NCBI RefSeq assembly: GCF_001006305.1
Contig: NZ_LBHJ01000001.1
Location: forward strand, 620,001-684,000
Reading direction: 5' to 3'
DNA: 64,000 nt
From: Silvibacterium bohemicum
GTDB taxonomy: Bacteria; Acidobacteriota; Terriglobia; Terriglobales; Acidobacteriaceae
Shown: in pieces, positions 46,522 to 56,319 of the stretch
How the letters are laid out: each line of letters opens with the position of its first letter
Numbering within the stretch: position 1 is the first letter of the stretch
The notes under the pieces: model-generated
The model's input: the letters and a program-made list of their open reading frames with translations, nothing else
Told to the model about the DNA's origin: nothing
Databases searched by the model: none
Program-made: the position numbers and the translations under genes

Positions 46522-47058
46522 ATGACGAACAGCAGGATGATCTATGGTGCGGCGAGCCTGCTTTTTGCAGCTGTGGCGGCGGGTTGGGACATCAAGATAC
46601 GTAGGATACCGAATCTTCTTACCGCCGCTGCGCTGGTTACGGGTCTCATGCTTCACCTCCTCTGCGATGGCTGGAAGGGAATGCTTGCATCACTGATCGC
46701 GGCGGTCATCGCGGGTGCGATCTTCCTGCTGTTTTTCATTGCCGGAGGGATGGGCGGCGGCGATGTGAAGCTGATCGCGGCCATCGCCTGCATCACCGGC
46801 CTGCAATGGACCGGGTATCTGTTGATCTTTACCTCGCTGGTAGGCGGAGCGATGGCGCTCGTCCTGGCTGTGGCCCGCGGATCTCTTTTCCGCACCCTGG
46901 CTAATATGTTTTCTCTGCTGCGTCATCATCTCGCCCTGGGACTTACTCCGCATCCGGAGCTGAACGTCGAGAACAGAGCGACTCTTCGGCTCCCCTATGC
47001 CATGGCCATTGCTGCGGGCAGCTTTTTGACTTTCTATCTCCAGAAAGTTCAGGGCTGA
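46522..47058 (+). CDS. cpaA: Prepilin peptidase CpaA/TadV
   Basis: This 178-aa aspartic membrane peptidase has catalytic Asp residues in GWDIKIRRIPN and GGGDVKLIAAI (GxGD motif). It has about five hydrophobic segments and cleaves and processes Flp pilins. GTG 46519 is directly in front of ATG 46522; the ATG is preferred. It is a Tad operon member 4 bp ahead of cpaB. Confidence 0.92.
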   Translation: MTNSRMIYGAASLLFAAVAAGWDIKIRRIPNLLTAAALVTGLMLHLLCDGWKGMLASLIAAVIAGAIFLLFFIAGGMGGGDVKLIAAIACITGLQWTGYLLIFTSLVGGAMALVLAVARGSLFRTLANMFSLLRHHLALGLTPHPELNVENRATLRLPYAMAIAAGSFLTFYLQKVQG

Positions 47059-47061
47059 CCG

Positions 47062-47877
47062 ATGAATTCACGACGACTGACCGTAGCCTTTCTCATCGCG
47101 CTCGCCGTATCTGGGCTGTGCACGCTGTGGTTTGGCAGCCGGATGATGAGGGCGCGGGGCAGCGCACCGCAGCGTTCGGAATATCTTGCAACCGCGCGGC
47201 CGATCGACGCCGGGGAGATTTTGCATGCGGAGGACGTGAAGCCGATCCATTGGCCGGACTCTGTTCCTATCGCCGGCGCCTTCACGCGCGCGCAGGATGT
47301 GGTTGGCCGCACCGCGCTGTATCCACTCGGTGCAGGTGAGCCGCTGCAGGAGCGGCAGTTGGCGGCCGCAGGCTCGGGTCTTGGGCTGTCGACCAAAATT
47401 CCCGACGGCATGCGCGCGCTCTCGCTGAAATCCGACCAGGTGGTCGGCGTTGCCGGCTTCCTGATGCCGGGGACGCACGTCGATGTGCTGGTTACTTATA
47501 CGCTGCCTTCCTCTTCGATGCCTGTGACCTCCATGGTGTTGCAGGATGCGCAGATCCTTACGGCAGGCCAGAAGATGGAGCCCGATCCGCAAGGGAAGCC
47601 CACCACCGTGGATGTGGTTACGATCCTCGTTTCGCCGCAGGATGCCGAGAAGGCGGTGCTGGCCAGTGCCCAGGGGCGGGTGCATTTTGTCATGCGCAAC
47701 GGCGGGGATAGCGTCAAAGTCAACGCAGCTCCGGTAGAGCTCGCGGCGCTCGGCCAGGCTGCAGTCGTCAAACCCGCAGTCAAAGACGCGCCACGCAAAC
47801 CAAAGGCCGCTGCAGCTCCGGCAAAGTACAGCGTGCAACTGGTCAACGGCGATAAGTCATCCACGGAGAGCTTTTAG
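47062..47877 (+). CDS. cpaB: Flp pilus assembly protein CpaB/RcpC
   Basis: This 271-aa protein has an N-terminal anchor (LTVAFLIALAVSGLCTLW), then an SAF-like domain (RPIDAGEILHAEDVKPIHWP, GVAGFLMPGTHVDVLVTY). RcpC proteins are periplasmic or outer-membrane parts of the secretin complex. A Pro/Lys/Ala-rich C-terminal tail follows. Its stop overlaps the GTG start of the secretin gene. Confidence 0.9.
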   Translation: MNSRRLTVAFLIALAVSGLCTLWFGSRMMRARGSAPQRSEYLATARPIDAGEILHAEDVKPIHWPDSVPIAGAFTRAQDVVGRTALYPLGAGEPLQERQLAAAGSGLGLSTKIPDGMRALSLKSDQVVGVAGFLMPGTHVDVLVTYTLPSSSMPVTSMVLQDAQILTAGQKMEPDPQGKPTTVDVVTILVSPQDAEKAVLASAQGRVHFVMRNGGDSVKVNAAPVELAALGQAAVVKPAVKDAPRKPKAAAAPAKYSVQLVNGDKSSTESF

Positions 47878-49316
47878 TGGCCTTGCGTGAAGCCACTTCG
47901 ATGCGCCGTCTTGCGCGATGCGCGTGGTGCTGCATCCTGGGCGGCGTTTCCTTGCTGGCCGGCGCGCAGCAACGCTCCTTTTCCGCAGCGGTGGTCGCCC
48001 CGGGACACGAGGCCGCGGGTATCACTCAGGTAGCTCCGGAAGAGAAGACCATCCATCTGCTGGTGGGCCGTTCGCTCTTCATCAATTCCATCCATCGGCT
48101 CGCTCGCGTTTATGTGACCAATCCTGCGGTGCTCTCGGCTTACATCGCCAGTCCCAATCAGATTTTGGTCACTTCGAAGGATGCTGGAGTCAGCTCACTG
48201 GTCGTTTGGGACGAGACAGGCGCCAATCAGCCCTACTTTTTCTCCTCCGATCTGGACATCAACAGGCTTCGCGCCTCGTTTCAGGAATCGATGCCGGATG
48301 AGGATATTCACGTCGAAGGAGATGGAGGCCGCATCGTGCTCTCCGGGATTGCAAGTGATCCGACAGTATCGGATGCGGCGGTTAAGCTGGCCGGCATGTA
48401 TTCGAAAGATGTCTTCAATGCGCTGGTCGTGAACTCTTCGCATGTGAAGCAGGTGCGGCTGAAGGTGAGGATCGTAGAAGTGGACCGGTCCAAGCTCCAG
48501 CAGTTCGGTTTCAACTTCTTCAGCGCCGGCGGCAACAACCTTGCGCAAACTTCTACGACTCAATTTCCCTCTTCGCTCACCGTAACGGCGGGCGGCGGTT
48601 CGGGTGGCAGCAGCAGCTCTTCTTCGAGCGTGGGAGGTAAGTCCGTCACGGTAGGTGATCCACTCAACTTCCTTATCTTCAATTCGGCCTTGAATATCGG
48701 AGCTACACTGCAGGATCTTCAGACGAAGCAGATTCTGCAGATCCTTGCCGAGCCCAACATAACGACCATCAGCGGCAAGGAGGCAAGTTTCCTGTCGGGC
48801 GGCGAGTTTCCTTTTCCGGTGGTGCAGGGCAGTGCCGGCGGTCTTACCTCGATCAGCATCCAGTTTCGTCCCTACGGCGTGAAGATTGATTTCACTCCGG
48901 AGGTCAATATCGACGGCACGATTCAACTGAAGGTCGCGCCCGAAGTCAGCGCGCTCGATTACACCAATGCGGTTAGCATCGACGGCTATGAGATTCCAGC
49001 TCTCTCCACGCGCCGCGCGTCCACCCAGGTGGTGCTGAAGAGCGGCCAGAGCTTCGCCATCTCCGGTCTGCTCGACCGGCGCATCACCGATGCCTATAGC
49101 AAGACGCCGGGCATTGCGAGCGTGCCTATCCTCGGGCAATTATTCAAATCGAAGTCGCTCAATCACTCGACCACCGAACTCGTGGTCATCGTGACCCCCG
49201 ATGTCGTCGACCCGCTCACCGAGGATCAGCCGATCCACGAGCCAAAGGTTCCGGTGCCGGCTCTGGATTCAAAGACCTTCGATAACGCGCTGCCGAAACA
49301 GAAGCCGGAGAACTAA
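47877..49316 (+). CDS. cpaC: Tad secretin CpaC/RcpA
   Basis: This 479-aa outer-membrane secretin has a signal peptide (ILGGVSLLAGAQQ) and a BON/pilus-associated N-domain (KTIHLLVGRSLFINS, VTNPAVLSAYIASPNQILV). The secretin core has ILAEPNITTISGKEASFLSG, GGEFPFPV and RRASTQVVLKSGQSFAISGL. The start may be GTG 47877 or ATG 47901. It forms the channel for the pilus. Confidence 0.92.
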   Translation: MALREATSMRRLARCAWCCILGGVSLLAGAQQRSFSAAVVAPGHEAAGITQVAPEEKTIHLLVGRSLFINSIHRLARVYVTNPAVLSAYIASPNQILVTSKDAGVSSLVVWDETGANQPYFFSSDLDINRLRASFQESMPDEDIHVEGDGGRIVLSGIASDPTVSDAAVKLAGMYSKDVFNALVVNSSHVKQVRLKVRIVEVDRSKLQQFGFNFFSAGGNNLAQTSTTQFPSSLTVTAGGGSGGSSSSSSSVGGKSVTVGDPLNFLIFNSALNIGATLQDLQTKQILQILAEPNITTISGKEASFLSGGEFPFPVVQGSAGGLTSISIQFRPYGVKIDFTPEVNIDGTIQLKVAPEVSALDYTNAVSIDGYEIPALSTRRASTQVVLKSGQSFAISGLLDRRITDAYSKTPGIASVPILGQLFKSKSLNHSTTELVVIVTPDVVDPLTEDQPIHEPKVPVPALDSKTFDNALPKQKPEN

Positions 49317-49331
49317 GAGGGAAGTGATCCG

Positions 49332-50576
49332 ATGACCAAAGAGCGATTCATGCCATTCGCGAGCGGACCGGAGATGCCGGATCCAATGGTCATTGCTGTG
49401 TACCTGCCAGCAGAGATCGTCGATCGTCTGGATGGGGCTGTCAGACGCCGATCCTGGCGCACCACCATCGAGAGCTATGGATCGTATTTCTCCGAGGAGC
49501 GGCGGCCGTATTTCCTGCCACTCATTCAAGCCTCCGGAGCCTGCATCGCCTTTGTCGACTTCGACGAGTCGGCCAAGCGGGCGGTCGAAACTTCGGAGTA
49601 CCTCACTCATGCCTTCGCGGGAAAGATCACCGTGGTCGCACTCTCGAAGAACGCGAACTCCGGCAAAATTCTTATGGCGATGCGCGCCGGTTGCAGTGAG
49701 TTTCTGGATACCTCGTTACAGGAGCCTGCCTTGAGCGAGCTTTTCGACCGGCTGGAGCGCAGTTGGGCGGCGACCAATCATCGCCCCGCCAAGGCGGGAA
49801 CGCTGCTCTCCTTTCTCGGCGTGAAGGGCGGCGTGGGGACGACAACTCTGGCTGTCAATCTCGGAGTTTTCCTGGCGCGGGAGTGCCGCAAGCGAGTTCT
49901 GTTGATTGACCATCAGCCCGAGCTTGGACATGTTTGTATCTATCTCGGCATGGATGGCAGCCAGTGCCAGTTTCAGGAAGTGGTGCGCAACGTGAGCCGC
50001 CTGGATAGCGAGCTGCTGCAGGGTATGGTCTGCCGGCATAGCAGCGGACTGCACGCGCTCTCTTCTCCGGACGGCTGCGGCCGGGCTACGGAGCTGGAGC
50101 GCGAGAGCGTGTCCCGGACCCTCGAGTTTCTGCGCAGCGAGTACGACTTCGTCCTCGCCGACTGCGGCTACGCCTTCGCGGAGCATAACTATCCGGTCAT
50201 CGAAGCCTCCGATCATGTGTACATGATTTCGACGCAGGAGCTTTCTGCGCTCCGCGATCTCTCGCGCCGCATCGATCACTTCATTTCACTGCACTCGCCG
50301 CTGGAGAAGCTGCGCATCGTTCTCAATCGCGCCTCCGACCTCGATGCCGTCCAGGTCGACCAGATCGAGAAGGCGATGAAGCTGCCTATCTCCGTCCGCA
50401 TCCCGACCGGCAATGGGGATTTTGTCCGTGCCGCCAATCTGGGCGAGCCGCTTTCGCCGGGTAGTAAATCGACGCTCACTAACAAGTTCGCCCGCTGGGC
50501 GGAAGCGGTGGTGGGATCGCCGCAAAGTATCGATGTTCCGAGAAAGAGTAAGCAGCTTCTATCGCTGTGGAAATGA
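49332..50576 (+). CDS. cpaE: Pilus localisation ATPase CpaE/TadZ
   Basis: This 414-aa protein has a degenerate receiver-like N-domain and a MinD/ParA-type ATPase. The deviant Walker A is LGVKGGVGTTTLAVNLG, and LLIDHQPELG and FVLADCGYA follow. TadZ positions the pilus machine at the pole. The order cpaC-cpaE-cpaF is conserved in Tad loci. The ATG 49332 has a GAGGGAAG ribosome site. Confidence 0.92.
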   Translation: MTKERFMPFASGPEMPDPMVIAVYLPAEIVDRLDGAVRRRSWRTTIESYGSYFSEERRPYFLPLIQASGACIAFVDFDESAKRAVETSEYLTHAFAGKITVVALSKNANSGKILMAMRAGCSEFLDTSLQEPALSELFDRLERSWAATNHRPAKAGTLLSFLGVKGGVGTTTLAVNLGVFLARECRKRVLLIDHQPELGHVCIYLGMDGSQCQFQEVVRNVSRLDSELLQGMVCRHSSGLHALSSPDGCGRATELERESVSRTLEFLRSEYDFVLADCGYAFAEHNYPVIEASDHVYMISTQELSALRDLSRRIDHFISLHSPLEKLRIVLNRASDLDAVQVDQIEKAMKLPISVRIPTGNGDFVRAANLGEPLSPGSKSTLTNKFARWAEAVVGSPQSIDVPRKSKQLLSLWK

Positions 50577-50630
50577 GCGGTCTCATCGTGATCGCAGACG
50601 CGCAGGGATCGCAGAAAGGAGGGATAAAGC

Positions 50631-51977
50631 GTGAATCTGACCAGCATCGAAAGTGTTCCTGAGAAGAACCAGCCCGCGGCGGCTCCGGCGAAGAGTGTGC
50701 CGGAGGCCCAGCAACAGCAGATCAAGTCGGCGGTTCATAAGGAGCTCATCAAACGTCTCGATCTGGATCGCTTGAACGAATTCAACCAGACCCGCGCCGG
50801 TCAGCAGCAGCTCTTTGCCTTCATTCAGCGACTGCTCACCGAGCATGGAGTTCCGCTGAGCACTCCCGAACGCGAGAAGCTGGCTCAGGAGATTGTTGAC
50901 GAGGTCTTTGGCCTGGGCCCGATCGAGCCTCTTCTTCATGATCCGACGGTCAGCGACATTCTCGTCAACACCTACGACTCCATCTATGTAGAGCGCCACG
51001 GCCGGCTTGAGAAGACCACCATCGTCTTCAAGGACGATCGCCACCTCATGCACATCATCGAGAAGATCGTCTCGGCGGTGGGCCGCCGCGTGGACGAGTC
51101 TTCGCCCATGGTCGATGCGCGCCTGGCCGATGGCTCGCGGGTCAACGTAATCATTCCGCCGCTGGCTATCGATGGGCCTATCCTTTCCATCCGCCGCTTC
51201 GGCAAGTCTCCGCTCACCGCGGAAGATCTGATTCACTCGCACACCCTCACCCGCCCGATGCTTGAGCTTCTGCAGCGCGCGGTGCAGGGGCGGGTCAGCA
51301 TCGTGATCTCGGGCGGCACGGGAACGGGCAAGACCACGCTCTTGAATGTCCTCTCGTCGTTCATCTCCGCAGACGAGCGCATTGTGACGATCGAGGACTC
51401 GGCCGAGCTGCTTTTGCGGCAGGATCATGTGGTTCGCCTCGAAACGCGTCCGCCGAATGTGGAAGGACGGGGAGCAGTCCGCCAGCGTGAGTTGATGATC
51501 AACGCTCTGCGCATGCGCCCCGACCGGATTGTGCTTGGCGAGGTGCGCGGCGAAGAGGCTCTGGATATGCTGCAGGCTATGAATACCGGCCACGACGGAT
51601 CGCTGACCACTGTCCACGCCAACACGCCTCGCGATGCGCTGTCGCGTCTGGAGACCATGGCCATGATGGGCGATATCCGTCTGCCGGAGAGGGCCATCAA
51701 AGCCCAGATCGCATCAGCCATTCAAATCATCGTTCAGGTGGCGCGCATGAGCGATGGCAGCCGCCGCATCACGCACATTTCGGAGCTCACCGGCGCCTTC
51801 AGCGACACGGTCAGCATGAATGATCTGTTTCTGTTTGAAAGAAAAGGAGTCACGCCTACCGGCAAGACGAAAGGGCGTTTTCACTCGACCGGCATCATGC
51901 CCAAGTTCAACGAGAAGCTCACTGCCGCCGGTCTTCCTTTACCTCAAGGTCTCATCAACCACTCGGTGGAAGTGTAA
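50631..51977 (+). CDS. cpaF: Tad secretion ATPase CpaF/TadA
   Basis: This 448-aa hexameric ATPase has Walker [15 protein letters not shown], an Asp box ([14 protein letters not shown]), Walker B-like [16 protein letters not shown] and the His box [21 protein letters not shown]. It powers Flp pilus extension and, in some bacteria, retraction. The GTG 50631 has GGAGG 9 nt upstream. Confidence 0.95.
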   Translation: MNLTSIESVPEKNQPAAAPAKSVPEAQQQQIKSAVHKELIKRLDLDRLNEFNQTRAGQQQLFAFIQRLLTEHGVPLSTPEREKLAQEIVDEVFGLGPIEPLLHDPTVSDILVNTYDSIYVERHGRLEKTTIVFKDDRHLMHIIEKIVSAVGRRVDESSPMVDARLADGSRVNVIIPPLAIDGPILSIRRFGKSPLTAEDLIHSHTLTRPMLELLQRAVQGRVSIVISGGTGTGKTTLLNVLSSFISADERIVTIEDSAELLLRQDHVVRLETRPPNVEGRGAVRQRELMINALRMRPDRIVLGEVRGEEALDMLQAMNTGHDGSLTTVHANTPRDALSRLETMAMMGDIRLPERAIKAQIASAIQIIVQVARMSDGSRRITHISELTGAFSDTVSMNDLFLFERKGVTPTGKTKGRFHSTGIMPKFNEKLTAAGLPLPQGLINHSVEV

Positions 51978-51978
51978 C

Positions 51979-52965
51979 GTGGGCCATCTCATGCTCCCCA
52001 TCATTCTCGTCTTCCTGTTCCTCTTGATCTTTGTCTTTGCGGTTGTCTCCGTAGGCATGCGCCCGGGCAAGCGGCAAAAGGCGGTCCACAGCAGGTTTGC
52101 CGAAGTCCTGGGTATGCCGTCCGAGTTGGACGCCGATCATTATGGGGCAGATGGCCGTCTGGTCGTCGCGCAAGACGAAAGTCTCGGATCTCTCAAGATG
52201 ATCCTCGCCGGCACCAGCATCGGACGCTATCTGCAGCGAATGATTCTGCAGAGCCATGTTCAATCCTCGGCTTCTACCATTTTGATCATCATGCTCTCAG
52301 CGGCAGCAGGGGTGTTCTTCGCGACATGGTTGACGACATCTCTTCTGCTCCTTGCCGCTGCCGCCGCTCTTGGTGCGGGCTACCTGCCGCTGGCGTACTT
52401 GCGCTTCCGGCGCAGCAAGCGCCTGGCTGCATTCGACGCCGCACTGCCCGAATGCGTAGAGACCTGCGCTCGCTCCATCCGGGCGGGCCATTCGCTGGTC
52501 GCTGCGTTGGCCATTGTCGCCGAGCACGCGCCCGAGCCGGCTGGAGTCGAGTTTCAAGAGGTCATCAAGAAGCAGAATTATGGCCTGCCGATCAGCGAAG
52601 CCTTCCGGCAGATGCTGGACCGGGTCCCGTCGAAGGATCTGCAAGTGATGGTGACAGCCTTTCTGGTCCAGAGGGACACGGGCGGCAATCTGGTCGAGGT
52701 GCTCGACCGGCTGGTCTTCGTCGTCCGGGAGCGGATGCGGATTCAGCGCGACATCAGGACGCATACGGCGCAGGGACGTCTCACCGGATGGATTCTCTGT
52801 CTTCTCCCCGTCGGACTGCTCGTGGTCATCAATTTCGTCAATCCGGGATACTCCAAGACTCTGCTCAACGACGCGACTGGACGAAAGATGCTTTATGTCG
52901 GGGGCGGGCTGCTCGTGGTCGGCGGCTTCATCATTCGCAATATCGTGAACGGGATCGAGGTTTAG
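51979..52965 (+). CDS. tadB: Tad inner-membrane protein TadB
   Basis: This 328-aa type II secretion F-domain protein has an N-terminal helix (ILVFLFLLIFVFAVVSV), a cytoplasmic F-domain (CVETCARSIRAGHSLVAALA, FQEVIKKQNYGLPISEAFRQ) and two C-terminal helices. The start GTG 51979 lies 2 nt after the cpaF stop; ATG 51991 is an alternative. With TadC it forms the platform of the pilus machine. Confidence 0.9.
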   Translation: MGHLMLPIILVFLFLLIFVFAVVSVGMRPGKRQKAVHSRFAEVLGMPSELDADHYGADGRLVVAQDESLGSLKMILAGTSIGRYLQRMILQSHVQSSASTILIIMLSAAAGVFFATWLTTSLLLLAAAAALGAGYLPLAYLRFRRSKRLAAFDAALPECVETCARSIRAGHSLVAALAIVAEHAPEPAGVEFQEVIKKQNYGLPISEAFRQMLDRVPSKDLQVMVTAFLVQRDTGGNLVEVLDRLVFVVRERMRIQRDIRTHTAQGRLTGWILCLLPVGLLVVINFVNPGYSKTLLNDATGRKMLYVGGGLLVVGGFIIRNIVNGIEV

Positions 52966-52968
52966 CCA

Positions 52969-53877
52969 ATGACGTCGCAGATACTCTTCGCGTTAACGCT
53001 CGGGATCGCGTCCTTCTGTCTCCTCGCATTGATCGTAATGCCGATGATGGAGCGCTCGCGCAAGATGACCAAACGGGCTTTGGACATCATGGTGATAGCG
53101 CGGCCGGATCAGCAAGCCCTGAGCCGGCGGCAGCAGCTGGAAGGGCGGCTGCTGCGACTCCTGCGCGAGGTCCGAACACGCTTCGGCATGGGGGGGAGTA
53201 TCAAATCGGCGAACCGGCTGGCCGCGGCCGGCTACCGCGCCGCTGCCGCTCCGGACATCTTCTTCGCCGCCCAGTTTCTTACTCCTTTGGCCTGCGCCTT
53301 CGGGGCCAGCTTCATCACTGACAACACCCTTCTCTGGGTGATGATCTGCGCAGGCGTCGGCTATCTGGCTCCGGGCATCTGGCTTACCGAAAAGACGAGG
53401 CGCAGGAAAGATCGCATCCGGCGCAGCCTTCCGGACACCATCGATCTGCTGGTCATCTGCGTGGATGCCGGCCTGGGGCTTGACCAAGCTCTGCTGCGCG
53501 TAAGCCAGGAGATCGCGGTGGGGCATCCCGACATGTACAACGAATTGACTCGCGTGCATCTTGAGCAACGAGCGGGACGGCCGCGTCTCGAGACCTGGCA
53601 AAATCTGACCGAGCGGGTCAAGCTGACAGAGCTGACGGCGTTTGCCAGCATGCTCACCCAGTCGGATCGCTTCGGAACTCCGATTGCCAAGAGCCTCAGC
53701 ACGTTCGCAGAAGATCTCCGGTTGAAGCGGCGGCAGCAGGTTGAAGAGATTGCGGCGAAGACCAAGGTAAAGATCCTCTTCCCGCTGGTTTTTTGCATTT
53801 TCCCATGCCTTTTTATCGTTCTCCTGGGGCCCGCTGTTTTGGAGATCAGCAGCGGACTTCAAACCATTTCGAAATAA
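52969..53877 (+). CDS. tadC: Tad inner-membrane protein TadC
   Basis: This 302-aa F-domain platform protein has SLPDTIDLLVICVDAGLGLD, QALLRVSQEI and GRPRLETWQNLTERVKLTEL, with flanking helices. It starts 3 bp after tadB. Its C-terminal helix is LFPLVFCIFPCLFIVLLGPA. Confidence 0.92.
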   Translation: MTSQILFALTLGIASFCLLALIVMPMMERSRKMTKRALDIMVIARPDQQALSRRQQLEGRLLRLLREVRTRFGMGGSIKSANRLAAAGYRAAAAPDIFFAAQFLTPLACAFGASFITDNTLLWVMICAGVGYLAPGIWLTEKTRRRKDRIRRSLPDTIDLLVICVDAGLGLDQALLRVSQEIAVGHPDMYNELTRVHLEQRAGRPRLETWQNLTERVKLTELTAFASMLTQSDRFGTPIAKSLSTFAEDLRLKRRQQVEEIAAKTKVKILFPLVFCIFPCLFIVLLGPAVLEISSGLQTISK

Positions 53878-53951
53878 CGCATGGTTGCCTCGTCCACCCG
53901 GAAGGCAATCATCTTAACCGGACCCTCACCATACCGAAGGAGAGAAGCACC

Positions 53952-54047
53952 ATGGACTCAACCACCGTCATTCGACTTGTCGCGGGAATCTTAGCCGGCC
54001 TCGTGCTCACCGTCATCATCTACCGCCGCAGCAAACACTCGGCATAA
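53952..54047 (+). CDS. 31-aa single-pass membrane microprotein in tad operon
   Basis: This tiny ORF (MDSTTVIRLVAGILAGLVLT then VIIYRRSKHSA) has one membrane helix and a basic cytoplasmic end. A ribosome site GGAGAG lies 7 nt before ATG 53952. It sits between tadC and the DUF192 gene on the same strand with short gaps, so it is probably translated. The function is unknown; a small pilus-platform accessory is possible. Confidence 0.6.
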   Translation: MDSTTVIRLVAGILAGLVLTVIIYRRSKHSA

Positions 54048-54066
54048 CCCTCAGGAAGCAGCGAAC

Positions 54067-54426
54067 GTGCGCACGATAACAGTCTGGAACGCCACGCGGG
54101 ACAATGTCATCGCGGCGAAGGTTGGTTTGGCTCACACGACTTTCAGCCGCATGCGTGGACTACTGGGTAGAAGCGGCCTGGAGAGCGGCGAGGGCATATG
54201 GATTTGGCCATGCAACGGAGTGCACACCGTAGGCATGGCCTTTTCCATCGATGTCGTCGGTCTCGACCGGGATCATCGCGTCGCCAAGCTGTGGAGACGC
54301 CTTGCGCCGCTGCGCATCACCTCTGTGAGCTTCACGGTGCGCAGCGTCCTCGAGCTCTCGGCGGGAAAGATCCAGGAAGCCGGGATTCAGATCGGCGACG
54401 TAATCCGGATGGAGGGCCACGAGTAG
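54067..54426 (+). CDS. DUF192 family protein
   Basis: This 119-aa DUF192 domain protein contains SRMRGLLGRSGLESGEGIWI, CNGVHTVGMAFSIDVVGLD and VLELSAGKIQEAGIQIGD, the conserved family blocks. It lacks a signal peptide and starts at GTG 54067. Its function is unknown; some relatives occur near secretion loci. Its place between the TadC microprotein and TadG genes suggests a pilus-related role. Confidence 0.85.
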   Translation: MRTITVWNATRDNVIAAKVGLAHTTFSRMRGLLGRSGLESGEGIWIWPCNGVHTVGMAFSIDVVGLDRDHRVAKLWRRLAPLRITSVSFTVRSVLELSAGKIQEAGIQIGDVIRMEGHE

Positions 54427-54435
54427 CGGACGAAT

Positions 54436-55842
54436 ATGCGCGAGCGCCTTCCCATTCCGAGCGTCTTTGCCCGCCTGGCGGACGACCGCGGCCAAACGCT
54501 GGTGGTGGCTGCGCTGTGCATGGTCGTCCTTCTGGGATTCATGGGCCTGGCCATTGATATTGGTAATCTTCGCTACCAGAAGCGAGCCCTGCAGACGGTC
54601 GCCGATGCTGCGGCCCTCGCGGCAGCTATCGAAGTGCGCATCTGCGGGACGACTTCGAATTGCCCAGCCATGAAAGCAGCGGCGCAACAGGCGGTGGCGG
54701 AAAATGGGTACACCGTCACTACAACGTTGACCAACTGTGCGGGCACCGCCGGCCCCGGGTTCACGCTGACCGTCAACAATCCGCCCTGCTCTTTAAGCAC
54801 AGATCCTAACGCCGGCGCGCCCCACTATAACTATGCGGAAGCTATCGTCACCGAAAATGTGCCTACTTATTTCGCGCGCATTCTCGGGATAAGTACAGTT
54901 CCGATAAGCGCGCGGGCGGAAGCGGCACGTGGAGTCGGTGGTCCTTGCATCTATGCGCTCGATCCCGCCGGCGCACCGGCTATCCAGATGACTGCCGCTC
55001 TCGGCATGAATATCCCCTGCGGCATCGTAGATGAATCCAGTGCCGCGAATGCATTTTCGTGCGCCGTAGGCCTAGCGATCAACGTACCCAGCATCAATAT
55101 CACCGGCGGCGCCTCTGGTCTGCTGTGCACTACCAGCCCTCCGCCGCATACCGGTGTTCCGGTTCCGCAGCCGGCCGATCCTCTCGCATACCTGCCCGCC
55201 CCCGCAGCAGCCAGCGGCACGTGTGGCACCAGCACCGGCTCGCCTTATACCGGATCGTCGTCGCAGGTCCTCATCACACTGGGACTGGGCAGCAATATCG
55301 TCTTCCACCCAGGAGTTTATTGTGGAGGAATCTCGATTATCGCGGGCCTGCTCACCAATATCACCTTCACGCCCGGCGTTTATATTCTTCGCCAGGGGCC
55401 CGGTCTGCTAGGGACGACCGGGGGCCTCAGCATCAACATCTCCGCGATCTCCACAATCACCGGAAATGGCGTGATGTTCTATAACCAGGGGACCATAGGC
55501 AGCTTTTCCATCGGCGCCGCCTCACTCCTCGGGCTTAGTACCGTCTCTTTATCCGCGGCAACCAGCGGCGAATATGGCGGGGTCTTGTTCTTTCAGGCGC
55601 ACGGTGTGACCGCTCTCGGAAACTTCTCCAATATACTGAGCAGCAGCCTATTCACAGGCGCTATTTATCTTCCCGATGCGCCGTTAGACTATGACCTTAA
55701 CGCTGTCTCTGCGTCCTATAACATCCTCGTAGCCAAAGATATTACCTTCACCGGAGCCATTTTAAGTGGCTTCGGTAATAACTATGCCACACTGCAAAGC
55801 GGATCGCCTCTGAACGGCGACAATGTCGAGCTGGTGCAATGA
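54436..55842 (+). CDS. tadG: TadG-like pilus assembly protein
   Basis: This 468-aa protein has a pilin-like N-terminal hydrophobic segment after DDRGQTLVVAALCMVVLLGF and the DIGNLRYQKRALQTVADAAA motif of the TadG N-terminal domain. The rest is a Gly/Ser/Ile-rich exported region with repeated beta-strand patterns (GVYCGGISIIAGLLTNITF, GVYILRQGPGLL), suggesting a beta-helix or adhesive domain. It overlaps the tadE gene by 4 nt. It is probably a minor pseudopilin or surface tip component. Confidence 0.82.
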   Translation: MRERLPIPSVFARLADDRGQTLVVAALCMVVLLGFMGLAIDIGNLRYQKRALQTVADAAALAAAIEVRICGTTSNCPAMKAAAQQAVAENGYTVTTTLTNCAGTAGPGFTLTVNNPPCSLSTDPNAGAPHYNYAEAIVTENVPTYFARILGISTVPISARAEAARGVGGPCIYALDPAGAPAIQMTAALGMNIPCGIVDESSAANAFSCAVGLAINVPSINITGGASGLLCTTSPPPHTGVPVPQPADPLAYLPAPAAASGTCGTSTGSPYTGSSSQVLITLGLGSNIVFHPGVYCGGISIIAGLLTNITFTPGVYILRQGPGLLGTTGGLSINISAISTITGNGVMFYNQGTIGSFSIGAASLLGLSTVSLSAATSGEYGGVLFFQAHGVTALGNFSNILSSSLFTGAIYLPDAPLDYDLNAVSASYNILVAKDITFTGAILSGFGNNYATLQSGSPLNGDNVELVQ

Positions 55843-56318
55843 TGTTCGCGCAAGGGAGGGGCGTCTTGCCCATCAGCTATCGCAGATTTCGCGCAGAATC
55901 CGACGGATCGAGCCTCGTCGAGGCTGCCCTCATCCTGCCGATACTCGTCCTCATGATGGTGGCCACCATCGATTTCGGACGGGCTTATTCCTTGGCTATT
56001 GAAGTGTCCTCTGCCGCCCACGCGGGTGCGCTTTATGGAGCTCAGAATCCCAGCAATACTGCAGGAATGGTCGCCGCTGCAAGGCTCGACGTGCCGGGTC
56101 TTGCGCTCTCGAGCGCGAATGCCACCTATGGATGCGAGTGCCACGATGGAAGCTCGGCCGTCTCCGGCTGCCTCACACCCCCGACTTGCGCCGAAAACTA
56201 CGTAAATTATGTGAAAGTCACCACCTCTTTTTCCTACACTCCCCTCCTCATCTATCCCGGAATTCCCAATCCCATCGTCCTGCAGGGCAGCGCCGAGATG
56301 CGATCCGGAGGAGATTGA
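55839..56318 (+). CDS. tadE: TadE-like pseudopilin 1
   Basis: This 159-aa protein has the TadE domain ESDGSSLVEAALILPILVLM, then MVATIDFGRAYSLAIEVSSA. Glu+5-like residues and a single helix follow a short basic leader, and the exported part has paired cysteines. It has ATG codons at 55839 and 55842, overlapping the tadG stop. Confidence 0.88.
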   Translation: MMFAQGRGVLPISYRRFRAESDGSSLVEAALILPILVLMMVATIDFGRAYSLAIEVSSAAHAGALYGAQNPSNTAGMVAAARLDVPGLALSSANATYGCECHDGSSAVSGCLTPPTCAENYVNYVKVTTSFSYTPLLIYPGIPNPIVLQGSAEMRSGGD

Positions 56319-56319
56319 A